From positions 44,579,487 to 44,643,486 of the forward strand of contig QVOM02000112.1 of the NCBI GenBank assembly GCA_003586115.2: DNA of 64,000 nucleotides. The letters are read 5' to 3'. Shown here in pieces: positions 1 through 12,060 of the stretch. Under the pieces are notes generated by a model. It was not told the origin of the DNA. It saw nothing but the letters and a program-made list of their open reading frames with translations, and searched no databases. Origin of the DNA: Salvator merianae (taxonomy: Eukaryota > Chordata > Lepidosauria > Squamata > Teiidae). Made by a program: the position numbers and the translations under genes. Positions within the stretch are counted from its first letter, which is position 1. Each line of letters opens with the position of its first letter.

Positions 1-32
1 TGCTCTTTTTTCCCATCATTTTCTTCCAAAAA

Positions 33-33
<1 letters not shown>

Positions 34-71
<38 letters not shown>
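34..71. repeat. (AC)n microsatellite
   Basis: Uninterrupted CA dinucleotide run of about 37 bases. Simple repeat, probably length-polymorphic. Confidence 0.95.
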
Positions 72-72
<1 letters not shown>

Positions 73-1539
73 TACATATATAAACTGACAAAGACAGTAT
101 AATTGAAACTGAAGTTTCTAGGATCCCTTAATTCTTTTGACAGACATCACTGACTTTATAAAACAGGAGTGCTTTATCTTGCAGGACATATAACAACTTT
201 ATTTACTAATCATTTATTTTTAAAATATCAGATTCTAGTAATTTGAAATGGGAAGATTTCCCCCATATACTATTTCTATGCAGCAAGCCTTTGACATTCA
301 TAAAGGTTATGTTCCATGATTGAAAAGATTAACATCAGAGACCCACCTAAAATACTGCCACTATCAGCAATAAAGATAAATAAAAACTAAAAACACTAAA
401 AAACAAAACAACAAAAAACACCAACAAAAAAAATGAGAGTCCCATTTTCCAGATGACCAACATGCTGTAAACAAGGAAATGCTGTTGAAGATGTATTGTA
501 TCATAACTGTATATATCTTTTTCAAATCCCATCTTACTTGGTTTCCTTTTTTTTAAAATTGAAAATCTTCAAAAGGATTGTAAATTCAACCCAGCACAAA
601 GTTGTTCCATACCTATGGTCATTTGGGCACAGTCCTCAGGGGAGCCTAAGCAGCTCCTGAGCAGTCAGTGAATAGGGTATCCATAAATCCAGGTGCACAG
701 GGGTATGGGTGGTCAGATATTCAACCCCCTTACCAGTCCTTGAGTGGCCATTATCCCTCACTGAAAGACCTATTGGTTTTAAAATTTGAAAAATTCTAAG
801 GATGTCTCCCCACCCATGTTGAGAAGCATCCCCGGACTCCCTTCTGCAGACTAAATTATAGCCAGATTCTGGTGCCATTTCCAGTCCTCCAAAAGGAGTT
901 CCAGCAGGATCTTCTCTGCTGCAAATGGAAATCACACTCACAGCTGCATTCTGGGAGTTGTGGCAAGGTGGATTGTGTGTGCCCACTATTTCAGTCACTC
1001 CCATCGAGGGCATGGAACCTCCTGCCCCAGATCCTGCTCCCTATGTGATTGGAGCTTAAGTCTTATATTTTGTATGTTTTTGATGTTTTGTTTCTGGAAG
1101 AATTACTTTCAAGCATCTATTTACATTGGATGTCCAATCTGAAATCATCTCTAGAGGGAAATTATTAGAGGGGAATTATTTAGCAGCTGATCTAATGCTT
1201 TTATATTTTTGCTAGCTAATTTATTTTTATTTGTAAGTATTGTTTCAGTTCCTAATCTGTTGATGGTCTTAATGCTAAGATGAATTCTAATATTAATGTG
1301 TGAGCACATACCCATATTAATTCCTTACAATTTGTTTAGATTTATTCAATGAGCAGAAGATAAGCCAGTTATTTTGGTAGAACAGATGTGCCACTAAGTC
1401 AGACTTGACTATTCTAACTTACATAAGTAAATCCATCCAGTTTTTTTGGCAACCATACAAATATGGTTTGGCATTGTATTCTTCTGACTTCTTGGTTTTG
1501 CTTACAATACCTTGGGCCTGTTTGCACTTTGTTACTAGT
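72..1539. other. No recognisable gene; non-repetitive-looking sequence
   Basis: AT-rich sequence with short chance open frames on both strands (the longest is about 125 codons on the minus strand at 636-1013). I see no conserved motif, splice-bounded exon or recognisable element. Part of 640-1040 is more GC-rich than its surroundings and could be an old repeat. Confidence 0.5.
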
Positions 1540-1763
1540 GAGCATCTGACACTTACTAGCAAAGTACTTCCACTCTCTGCAGAGGTTCCAGAGTTTGGGA
1601 GCATCTGCAGACACACCCAAACACCACTAGCTGTGAACAGCTAAATAATGGTTCACAGCTTGCCCGAGAGCAGCTGGACTGCTCCCAGTCACCACCGTTC
1701 ACAACTGCTTTTGGGTGTGAACACTGCAGGCTGTGGTGTGGTGTAGCTTGTAATACAGACACT
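1540..1763. mobile_element. Fragment of a GGGCC-ended DNA-transposon-like repeat
   Basis: This stretch (agtgagcatctgacacttac, then the cagctggactgctcccagtc region) resembles the right half of the element at 9520-9911 and the element at 61145-61510. No terminal inverted repeat is preserved here, so edges are approximate. The family call comes only from shared internal sequence. Confidence 0.35.
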
Positions 1764-3034
1764 TGTAGCCCTGCCATACAGAAACTGGAGTGCATAACTA
1801 TGTACAGATTGGCATGTATTCCATGAAATATAGCTATAAAGTTTCAAATACAGGGAATCTGACCATAATCCTGGACCCCGTAGAAACCAGATTTCTCTGC
1901 TTATCTCTTGAATAAGTTAACCTGGTTGCTTAGAGTCAGCTCAGGAAATTACGCATTAATGGTTAACAAAAGATTGGGCAAGTGTCTGGCCATCAAAACT
2001 AGTCCATTGTTCAAGCCTACATCTTGAGAACTTCTCATTAAGAATGCAAACAGCACAATTTAAGCTCATCAACCAGTATAGTTATCTGTATATCTCTCTA
2101 CGTGACAAAACACACATCTTTGCCCAACTAAAAGGAAGCTTGTTCCTTTTTCTACTTGGGAAAAAGAATATAAAAGTTCAGGCTTTTCTATTAGGAAGTT
2201 AGGAAGAAGAAACTTGACCTAGCAGAGGAGGAAGGAAGCAGAGCCGAAGAAGAAGAATTATGATCTATCTCAGCCCCATTTTACCTGGCTGAGAGCTGCT
2301 TTACTTCCCTCCTGAAATGGAGAGGGAACAGATTTTTTTAAGGAGCTGGTTGATCCTAATGCTTGCTTGCAGTTTCCTTTATTTTCCTTTTTGAGCTGGT
2401 TTCACTTGAAGAGGGATTCCATATCTCTCTCCATGCCCCTTGGCAAAAGAGCTGTTTTTGTTTCCAAAGGAGTAAGTGTCGTGGAGCCTCGTCCACATCC
2501 CATTCTCTGATTTTTAACCCATTTTGTCTGCAAGAGACCTATGCATCTTTTCCCAAAAAAATTTCCTTTTTGGCATGATGACGTTTTACCTGCAGAAGAC
2601 TACAGATGGGTGAGATTTATTCCTCTAGTACTAGGAACCTCTCTAGTCTCCATTGCCAGCTTCTCCCAGACTCTCTCTCTTTCTCCCCCCCCTTCTCCCC
2701 CTTTTACACACACTAAATAGGTCTCCTTACTTAAGTTTGGAGCCAAGCCTTTTCCTTTTTCCTTTTCCTTTTCCAAATGCCAAACTACCTATCCTACCCA
2801 TGAAACTAGCTGATTCTAACAAATTACATTGTTTATTGCTATTTCTTTGGATTTAAATCTTTTTGTTGGGTCCTAATAAAGATGCACCATTCTGTTCAAG
2901 GATTACCTTCTCTTTATTTGCATTTTCTATGTCAATTTAGCGCTATTAAAACCATAACCGAGATATCAATCCTTAAAAAGGTCTAATGCCTGGGTAAAAG
3001 CTAATTTCCCAAAAACAACTCAAACCCAGAGCAC
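1764..3034 (+). mobile_element. LTR-like long direct repeat, copy A
   Basis: About 1.27 kb that is repeated in the same orientation at 3903-5200, with long near-identical stretches broken by small indels. It starts near TGTAGCCCTG. It holds a TATA-like box (tataaaa, 2169-2175), pyrimidine-rich tracts, and a polyadenylation signal followed by a T-rich stretch (aataaa, 2875-2880). These are features of retroviral or retrotransposon LTRs. The distance from TATA to poly(A) signal (about 700 bp) is long for a classical LTR, and I see no gag or pol between the copies. A non-LTR tandem duplication is a real alternative. Edges are good to about 10 bases. Confidence 0.5.
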
Positions 3035-3045
3035 AGCCTTTAACA

Positions 3046-3270
3046 AGCTGCACAGTCACACACTGTGTCCCAGGTTGCCATGGTAGTGTCTGGACATTTC
3101 CACAACTGCTGTCATGGTGGGCGGCCTGGAATCCATACTGCAAGTGCTGGAAGCCCAGTTCTGGTCTGTTCCAGCCCTTGCACTGTGGATGACCACTGCA
3201 CTGCTGGGTCTATTGCCGTGTAAAGTGATATAATTATACCATTATATGCTGGCAAGTGTGAACAGACCCC
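3046..3270 (+). mobile_element. GGGCC-family DNA transposon fragment between the LTR-like repeats
   Basis: The sequence from about 3070 (gttgccatggtagtgtctgg) to 3270 matches 61310-61507 along its length, including the shared end tatgctggcaag. Its right end, read as reverse complement, begins GGGGTCTGTTCACAC, like the termini of the GGGCC family elsewhere in the window. The left terminus is missing. It separates the two LTR-like repeats, so it probably inserted after they were in place. Confidence 0.45.
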
Positions 3271-3902
3271 TTATATTCTCATCAGGATATCAACTAGGCT
3301 GATCCTTCTTTTCAGTTCAGACAGCATCAGAAAAGGGCAGCTCACATGCTCAGTTCCCTCCATAGGGCAAATAATGTCTATGAACAAATTATTTTGAGGC
3401 TATGATTGTTCCAGGAGCAGCCTATAACATTTTCATAGAACATGTAATTCACATAGAACATGTAATTTCATAGAACATGTAATTCATTTCTTTCCTTCGA
3501 TTTCTGAAAACTAAAGAGCATTCCTTTCCTAACTGGTCCCTCATTATCAGAACTTCATATTATTATAGTAGTAAATATCTGTAGCTCAAGATTAAAATGC
3601 TGCATTATATGAGTTCTCTGAATCAAGTCTTCTTTCTGGAGATGTGCCACCATAGACTAGGTAGCATCATCAGTGAAAATGGTGGTGGGATATGGAACAG
3701 CCAGTCCTTTCTGTTCCTTCTGGGTTACCGGTAAATTATTGTTCTTTGGCAGTAACTTTTCTTTGTTTCTTTAGATGGTGGATTTTTCACAGTAATAGTT
3801 TTTCCTTAGTGATAGCTTCCTGTTGATATGTCTATTTTCCAAGGAGGTTCTTTTAAAAAACATTATTATTGATTATTTTTTGTAGCTGTCCATTATCCAG
3901 AA

Positions 3903-5200
3903 TGCATAGCCCTGTCATACAGAAGCAGGAGCACAGACACTATTAGCCCTCCCTACAGAAGCAGGAGAACAAACATTCTTACTATATAAAAATGGACATG
4001 GATCCCAGGAAATATAAGTCAGAAGGGTTTCTAATACAGGGAAACTGACCAGAATCCTGGACCCTGTAGAGGCCAAATTTCTTCTGCTTATCTCTTGAAT
4101 AAGTTAATGGGGCTGCTTGAGTCAGCTCAGGAAATTACACATTAATGGTTAACAAAAGATTTGGGCGAGTATCTGGCCATCAACTAGTCCTATTGTTCAA
4201 GCCTACATCTTGAGAACTTCTCATTAAGAATACGAACAGCAGAATTTAAGCTCATGAACCAGTGTAGTTGTCTGTTTATCTCTACGTGACCAAATGCACA
4301 TCTTTGCTCAACTAAAAGGAAGCTTGTTCCTTTTTCTACTTGGGAAAAGAATATAAAAGTTCAGGTTTTTCTATTACGAATAAGAGGGAAGGAGAAGAAA
4401 CATTAGAGAGTGAAGTAGATGAAACACACATAAGAAGTCAGGAAGAATGATCATCTATCTCAGCCCCATTTACCTGGCTGAGAGCTGCTTTTACCTCTCT
4501 CCTGAAATGGAGAAAAAGCTGCTTTTCTCAAGCAGCCTGCATGATGCTTGCCATTTCCTTTTTTCCTTTTTAAGCTGATTTCACTTGATGAGGGATTTCT
4601 ATATCTCTCTCCATGCCCCTTGGCAAAAGAGCTGTTTTTTTCCTAAAGGAGTAAGGGTTGTGGAGCCTCTTCCGCTTCCCATTCTCTGATTTTTAACACA
4701 TTTGCCTGTGAGACCTATGCATCTTTTCCCCCAAATTTTCCTTTTTGGCATGAAGATCTGCCTGGAGAAGACTGTAGATATGTGAGATTTACCCCTTTAG
4801 CGCTCGGAACCTCTCTGGTCTCCATTGCTAGCTTCTTCCAGACTCTCTCTCTATTCCCTTTCCCCCCTCGCTCTCTCACTCACACACACACTAGCTAGGT
4901 CTCCTTACTTAAGTTTGGAGCCAAGCCTTTTTTTTTTCCTTTTCCAAATGCCAAACTACCTATGCTACCTGTAAAACTAGATGGTTCTAACAAATTATAT
5001 TATTTATTGCTATTTCTTTGGATTTCAATCTTTTTCTGGGTTCTAATAAAGATGCACCATTCTTTTCAATGATTACCTCCTCTTTATTTGCATTTTTTGT
5101 GTCAGTTTAGCATTATTAAAACCTGGATGGCTAAATCGATCCCTAAAAAGGTCTAATGCCTGGGTAAGCTAATTTCCAAAACAACTCATACCCAGAGCAT
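3903..5200 (+). mobile_element. LTR-like long direct repeat, copy B
   Basis: Second copy of the 1764-3034 repeat, in the same orientation. It has the same order of marks: TATA-like box at 4352-4358, CT-rich tracts, aataaa at 5045-5050, and the shared 3' stretch ending near acccagagca. Divergence between copies is visible throughout, so this is not a recent duplication. The roughly 870 bases between the copies show no retroviral coding sequence. If these are two LTRs of one provirus, the interior has been almost wholly lost; otherwise they are two solo LTRs or a segmental duplication. Confidence 0.5.
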
Positions 5201-5205
5201 GTCCT

Positions 5206-8200
5206 ATAACACTTTGAAGGTTGTGCTTTGTTGAGCTGCTGAGTGACTTTTTCTATGCCTAAATGCTGGTAGACTACAGGTGAGGCTGGAGGACATGTGA
5301 AGTTGCTCCACTCTTTGTTTGATTTGTGGTTTATCTTCTCTTTGTTTACTCTCACAATATTCCCTTTGTGGAGTTTTGAGTGACCCATAGATGAGATTTA
5401 TGTATGTGTCTATAGATAGCTAAAGTGTCTGAGTGCCAAAGAAAATGTTCTTGCTTTCTTTGATTTGGTCTGCTGAAGTATTTGTATCATTTCCCAGTTT
5501 CTGATCACCAACCAACAAAGAACATTTGAACTGATGATACTACTTAGCCCAGTGGTGGCCCAGCTGCAGAAAAAGGAATTAGCTCAGGGTATGATGCAGA
5601 ACTTAATCTTATATCAAATATCTTTGTCTGTGAAGGGGCAGAACAGGAGACATACACCGTACAATATATAAAAAATAAGGGTTGGTAGAGCTGAAAATTC
5701 CAGATAAGAAATGAAAGAACAGAAAATGTAGGCCTCTTGGCATCAATAGATAAAAAATGCATGGCCGGCCTTGGCTGCATCCAGGCCTCAGTAATATGTC
5801 CTATGATTAAACAAAACATTTGCCTTTTCTGTTCACATCTTATTAAAGCTATAGATCAGTTCAGTGAAATAACCTGTGGCAGTAACTGTTAGCCAGGAAT
5901 TCTTCAGGACTTCTGAAGGTACAATCAAAACTGCAACAAGGACTAGTACAGAATTAGGACTGAATTGATTTTAGAATGTCTTAGAATTCATGTAAAAACT
6001 TTAACTTTTTTGAGACTCTTCTGAATTAGGTTACATGGATTGAACTAATTACTACTACTACCTTCATTCTCAAGGAACCTTTTGCACTTCTGGTTTGGTA
6101 AGTGTGAAATATTATTGTTCAGATATCAATGGCACTATGACAATGCCATTGTATTAGCTATTATTAAATATTGGATCCAATATGGTCATATTACTGAAAA
6201 AGAAAAATATATATTATGGCAATAGTATAACTGTAGCATCACTATTTATTGCAGCTATGTAATTGTTCTTTTATACAGTTGTTGTTAAGACACTAGGGAT
6301 ATTACCAAAGTCTTGCCGAGTTTTTCCCATTTATGAAGAATACTGAGGCACTGTGATTTGGAATTGTAAACTGTTTAAAATTTCTGTATGACTAAAGGCC
6401 GTAAATCCTAAATTGGCAAGCAATCTGGCATGACATGAAGAAAATATAACACTTTCAACTTCCCTATTCAAAGGTCTTGACCAGTGTTTCTCATGTTAAG
6501 TGTACATATTCACTGTGAGTTTGTAGACTTCAGAACCAAAACTCTTTCTGAAATCTTGTTTTATCGATCCTTCCAAGTATATTCTGACTTAAATCCACCA
6601 ATCTGCAGTGTTTTCAATGTCCTTCATTTACTCTCATGGAATGATATTAGTATCAATAATATAGTAGTAATACTGTTACTGTTATTAGATATTATCATTT
6701 GCAAAAGTTTCCCATAAAGAGTATTTATTTGCATTAGTAACCTAAAAGAAGAGATCTCACTTGAAAAGACACTGCAAAGTACAAAATTTTAGGAAAAAGG
6801 AATGGGTGAGCAAATTTCTAGGGTCTTTAGATTTTAAGACTTTATTGCAGTCAAAGGCCAGCAGAATATGTAAATAAAACAATAATGATGGCCACTTAGT
6901 AGTACATATCTTAAGTACATAAGCTTAATAATTGTTAATTATAAAAGATTACAAATTTTATTTTATTGTTTGCCATTGTCTAGCCACTAAAGATTAAGTG
7001 TAACAGCTCATGGCTGCGCATGAATAAAGATGACTGACTTGCAATAACGTCATTATGGTATAACGTGCCATGCTATCGTATTCGATACTACTGAAAATCA
7101 CGTTTTCTCCTTTTCAGTGTTTAGACTTGTTCATAATGTGGATTGTCCTAGCTATCAAATTGCACATCTTAATCTTTGTTTGTTTGTTACTGTTTTGTGC
7201 TCATTGATTGGTCTAATACTGCTCCATTGCTTTCTCTCAAGGGATAGTTCAAACAACAAGGAAAATGCAAAACTGGTGAAAGGTCATTTTTAATTACAGT
7301 GAGGCCAAATGGTTGTCTAACTGAATGTTTGCCTTCTAAATCCTTTTGCGCCCTTCTATATGTTCAGTCTGGGGAGCTTATTTTTCTGCAGTCATTCACC
7401 TTTGACAGACCCACAGAATTAATAAGCAAAATACTCGTCTGCATCCCCCCCCCCGGTGTTTATGACTTTAATAGAATGTGCTCATGCCTTCTTTACAGTA
7501 AAAGGTGGTTACTATGTAAACCAAAAGCAGACCTTATACTCGTTGCAATGTCAGGGCTATTTTCAGGGAAATTGGTAAATTATACATGGCTGTTGAGAGG
7601 CTTGATCATACGAACATCTCTACCTCTCTATTCCCCAAAAGTGATTGTGGCAGAGGAGGGGAGAGAAAGTATTGTGCCTGACATCATAATCACAATTTCA
7701 ATAAGGCTTCAAAAAAAATTAGTAGTCCCTGAAATTATCCACAGGTTTCATCTACCCTCTGGATGCCATCCCCATGTATCAAACCACAGGTTTTCAATGA
7801 AGAAGATTTGGTTATGAGTTTCCCTTCATAATGATTAGATCCAGTGACATACAGCACTAGATTACATGTGATAATAAACATTTCTTTTATGAGTTAGTAT
7901 ATGTATATATGTAAATATTTACTTCAAATCCTTAAGCTTGTTCATTTGTGCATATGTGTGCCTTTATGCATTTACCTGATTATGCTGTGAGGACCGAGTC
8001 CTTCATTGCTTCAAGTTTATCTGAGTCTTCTGAAAGCTTACTAATATTTGACGTAGCCAGGCTGGAAAAACTGTACACTAGAGTATAATTTTAATATACA
8101 AGCTGTGGGATTTCATGTGCCTTGAAAGATAATGAGAAAAGGTAAATAAACAGTATGCAGACTTTGGCTTAAAGAAGGTTAAAATTTATGGTGGGATTAG

Positions 8201-8900
8201 GGGAATGCCAGTTTTATGACTAAAGCTTCTGTCTACTGCAGCAGTATAAATATGTTTAAACATTTAAGAGGTTGCTACCCTTGATCTGCTTTACCCTGGA
8301 ACCAAGAAACTAGAGATATTGCATTATTTCTCAGGAAAAAAAAGTACTTAAGGATGTATGACATCAGGGGAAAGTGGATAGCATTCGCAGAAAGGTGGTG
8401 TAAGAGCAGCTATAGGTAGGGTAAGAAGAATTAGTAGTGAGTTAGGTAATAATGAGTGATAGTGGAAGAAAAAATATTTTTAAGGTTAGCAGAGGAAAAG
8501 GAATTAAGCTGTGGTTTCTACAGTCCCCCAAATATCCTCAGGTGATTATATGTCTAGGATGTCTCATAGTTCCCAAGATGGTTGCCTATTTTCATAAAAC
8601 AACAACAAAACCCTATCAATTTTAATCTTCTACCATTTTAATATAAACTGTGCTGCGATTTATAACGAAGGATGATATTGAAAATTTTAAAGATAAGAAA
8701 AAGTAAAGGTAAGTTTAGACATCTAGGAATAATTTCTACTTGTTTCTGTCAAGGAAATACGCATGCTACTTAAACCATGAGTGTATTAACTACAACTTGT
8801 ATACATGTGCGTGCTTCGCCCCGCTTCCTTCTTTTTTAAATCGTTACAAAGTAGTCAGAGTACAAGTACATAAATAAATAATCTCGGTACACTACCAAAA
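5206..8900. other. No recognisable gene or element
   Basis: AT-rich sequence with only chance frames. The longest frame, 7299-7817 plus (172 codons), has no recognisable domain, low-complexity segments and no ORF-like composition. I see no inverted or direct repeat of note. Confidence 0.5.
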
Positions 8901-8904
8901 ACAA

Positions 8905-9300
8905 CTGAGGCTATTTCTGGACTTACCTTTTGCATCTTAGGCCAGGAAGAGATGCTCTGTCCTACTCTGGGACAAATTGCCACTGTTAACGGTGTAAGGC
9001 TATCCATATTTTACACAGCCCACGCCATCCCAGCTCCAGCTGCAGGTTCTGAAGCCCAGGCCCAGCTCTTTGAGCTAGTACCCAGTCTGTGAAGGGCAGG
9101 AATAAAAGCTCCAAGCCTTTGGAGGTCCTGTTTTCAGCACCCCTTGCATTGCCACTTCAGGTGCCATTTCCTGGAGTGTAACTGAAAAGCTTTCCCCATG
9201 ACTATACTGGTAGGCCTTTTTCTCAAAGTCTAGCAGTAGATCAGAATAGGCAACCATTTTGGCACCCCATCCTGCTTTCTCGCCTCATCCAGTGTTGACA
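8905..9300. mobile_element. Old interspersed repeat related to 57920-58440 and 62975-63330
   Basis: Shares short blocks with 25375-25945, 57920-58440 and 62975-63330: an opening like ggctatttctggacttacc, and an interior like aaaagctccaagcctttgga followed by ccattttggca. No clean termini are visible. Probably a degraded DNA transposon family; confidence is low because similarity is patchy. Confidence 0.3.
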
Positions 9301-9519
9301 AAATGTGGGGCTTCCTCATCCTGCACAGAAATGGCCTAAGTATGTGCATGGAGATGTATACAGCACTGTTTCAAACAGAAGTGGGGAGGCAAACAACAAT
9401 GGCAGATATGATCAAGAAAATTGAATTTGGAGAGCAAGCTCGACCCTCCACCATTAACTACATCAAATGCATTTCCTTGTCTTTTCCCCCAGATGATTCA
9501 TATAATCTACACCTTGTAT

Positions 9520-9911
9520 GGGCCTTTATGCACTTTCCACTGTGGAACAGACCTTGTAGCACAGTGACTGCCCAAAATGCGAGGCTGTGGGAAAAACTGG
9601 CAGCAGGATACCAGCATTTGTAATATGAATGCTGGTATCCTGCTGGCTCCCTGTGCCATGACAGTGGCTGGAAAACTTCCAGTCACTTTGATGGCGACTG
9701 ACAATGCCACATGGTGGTGAGTACTCTGTGTTCACTGGGAGCAGTCCATCTGCTGCTGGTACAACTGTGTAGCATGATTTTGTCCTCCACAGCAGGTAGG
9801 GATTAGGAGCAGCTGTAATCTACTCCCAATCACCAGGGCCTCTGCAAAATGTGGGAGCACTTGACTAGTGAGTGTTTCTGATGCTCACTAGTGTCAAGTG
9901 CAAAAATGCCC
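9520..9911. mobile_element. GGGCC-ended non-autonomous DNA transposon
   Basis: Starts GGGCCTTTATGCAC and ends GTGCAAAAATGCCC, giving imperfect 14-bp terminal inverted repeats (11 of 14). Flanks are TAT and TAA, compatible with a degraded 3-bp target duplication. There is no coding capacity. A perfect 18-bp inverted repeat with a 9-base loop sits inside (9601-9645). Related elements lie at 22533-22991, 40226-40728, 50133-50489 and 60632-61144. Confidence 0.55.
9601..9645. repeat. Perfect 18-bp hairpin
   Basis: Left arm cagcaggataccagcatt (9601-9618), loop 9619-9627, right arm 9628-9645 is its exact reverse complement. It lies inside the 9520-9911 element and is probably a structural part of it. 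Confidence 0.9.
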
Positions 9912-10734
9912 TAAGAATTTGTACAATACTGGTCCATTGTAACCACAAGCAAAAGCAAGGGACAGGCAGAGCAGCAATGATTAGGTTCAGATGTGGAAGT
10001 TTTACAAATCCCGACTTCATTTTATTTATTTATTTAAAACATTTATATATTGCTTCTCAGTAAAAAAAAATATCTGAAGGTGGTTTGCAAGAAAGATTAA
10101 AAACAAGTGTAAAAAAGATTAAAAACAAGAAATAAACTAAACATTGAGTTTAGTATGTGTATCTATGCACACTATTTTAACTTTAGCTGATTGTACTACA
10201 GTTTGTTAATAGATATGACATATAACAGTATTTACATGGGTCTGTGACTTCAATCAAATTTTGATTGATTGAACAATTGATTGTATTCTAGTTTTTACAC
10301 AATTACATGGCATGTGGCTTTATAGGAGTTGACAATAACATGCTTCCCAGATATACTTTTAAAACTTTATTTCAGCCTGTGGTCACACATATGCCACAGA
10401 GTGATTAATCAAGTGCTTTATTTCTGATACTTCTGGAAGCCTTTTTCAACACAATAGAAGTTGGTAGCATAAATAGACAAACCACTGTACAAATGACAAA
10501 TCCAGCAAGTTCACTTCAGTTACAAAACAGTAAATCACAATGGGTCCATTTGTCTAAAGGTTCTGCCCATTTATACATTAAAGAATCAATTCAGACTAAG
10601 ACACTTCCAAAAAGTCTCATCAGTCCTAGCTGTAGTTGTGTGGAGCCTCCTATTGGTAATGAATGTAGGGGCAGGAGAAGGGATGCAACGGTGATGAAAA
10701 TAATTGATATGGAGGGAAAGATAGTAAGAAGTAG
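9912..10734. other. Unclassified sequence with an AT-rich repeat-like patch
   Basis: 10016-10140 (tttatttatttatttaaaac, then gaaggtggtttgcaag) resembles the AT-rich 3' region common to L2-type LINEs in reptiles, but too little is present to assign it. The rest shows nothing recognisable. Confidence 0.35.
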
Positions 10735-11670
10735 TGGAGCTAATTAGTCATATACAAAATCATGGGAATACCTCCACAGTAGTTCAACCCCTTCTGTCCC
10801 AATCTCAGGTGATTCAATCATTAGGAACATATACAACTGGGTGTGCTGACTATACCATGACTTGTCTGCCTGGTACAAAGCTTATAGATATCACATGCCA
10901 TCTGGATCTTCTGCCAGATTATGCTGTGGAGGAGCCACCTGTTCTGGTACATGTGGCCATCAGCAACATCCTGAAATATAGTCAAGAGGTTCTGCAAACC
11001 AAACTCAGCTTGCTTGCCAGAAAGGTGAAAGCCAGGACCCCAATGGTATTTTTTTTTTCTGGAAATGCTACCTGTTCCACATATAGCACCAGCTACTCAG
11101 GCAGAATAGAAATTTCTCAATGTGTGAATGAGACATAGATATCAAGAGGACAATTGGAGAACAATTTGGGATAAGCCAGACCTCTATGGGAGGCATGAGC
11201 TCCACTTGAACAAAAATGGGACCAAACTGCTGGTGCTTAAAATAAAAAAATGGTGTCAGAGAAACTTTTAAGTGGATAGTGGATGAAAAAACCCACAGGA
11301 GCAGAGAAGCACCTTGCTGGGAAAAAAGTTGATAAAGGAGAGGTGGTAGAAATAGGCAATGAAAGCATAATTAGGTGATATAAATATTCAAGGATATCCA
11401 AACAAATTGGGGGGAAAATGGCAGAAGTCAAAGGATATAGAAAGAGATGTTATGTAGTGGTGCTTTTAAGCAAACACCAAGAGTCTTTGTGCCAAGATGG
11501 CTGAACTGGAATGTCAGGTTTTAGGAGAAAATATATATATATAGTAGGCATGATTTGCTTAAGTACTGAGTATCAGAGGGATGCAATATTTCCTGGTTAC
11601 AAATTCTATGGGAAAGACAGGGAAGGGTGTACTGGAGGAAGAGTCACACTTTCCATTAAAAAGATTATCC
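10735..11670 (+). pseudogene. Degraded CR1-type LINE: ORF1 esterase end and ORF2 endonuclease start
   Basis: Two retrotransposon domains can be read on the plus strand with frame changes. In 10735-11240 the frame contains PVLVHVAISNILKYS and LARKVKARTPMVFFFSG, the pattern of the SGNH/GDSL-type esterase domain found in CR1/L2 ORF1 proteins. It continues in another frame to DLYGRHELHLNKNGTKLL, the C-terminal block with the histidine. In 11440-11660 the start of an AP-endonuclease-like ORF2 follows: NTKSLCAKMAELE, IYIVGMICLSTEY, then FPGYKFYGKDREGCTGGRVT. The usual glutamate of the ETW block is not intact here. Frameshifts and substitutions make it a dead copy; the reverse transcriptase is absent. 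The family call is from motif order, so confidence is moderate. Confidence 0.6.
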
Positions 11671-11749
11671 TGAAGCCTGGGAAAGTTTGGCTATTCCTCA
11701 AACCAGGAATAATAAGACTGAAAGTGACTTTTTTCCCCCCAGTTACATT

Positions 11750-12060
11750 GTGTGGGAAGCTTTATAACACCACAGAGGAGGAAAATCTAATCAATCCCAA
11801 CATGGGAACAAATGCTGCCAGCAAGAACCAATTAGGGACATGAAAACCCAGGCTGGCAGCAGCCAATGAGTGAAGAGCGCTTTTTAGGGAGGTGTTGCTG
11901 GACTTCAAGGCAAAAGGATAGTGCCTGGAAATATGGGGTAGGATTATTCTTTTTACTGTTTGAATGCCTGTTTTTTTGGGACAGCTAGAGAAGGGGCACA
12001 TTTTCTAAAAAGTACAATTGAAAAAAAGCCCTGTCTGATCACACCCTTAGTGGTAAGTAT
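11750..12060. repeat. Interspersed repeat with CCAAT-like motifs, copy 1
   Basis: The block catgggaacaaatgctgcca followed by accaattaggga and cagccaatgag is shared in order with 30970-31110 and partly with 38930-38990. Spacing is conserved, so this is one repeat family. It lies just downstream of the CR1-like fragment but also occurs elsewhere without it. I cannot assign the family; an LTR or LINE 5' region are possibilities. Confidence 0.45.

Noticed and set aside
7299..7817. 172-codon plus-strand open frame, the longest in the first 20 kb
   Set aside because: No recognisable domain, poor protein-like composition, start codon without context, and surrounded by AT-rich non-coding sequence; length is within chance for a 64-kb window.
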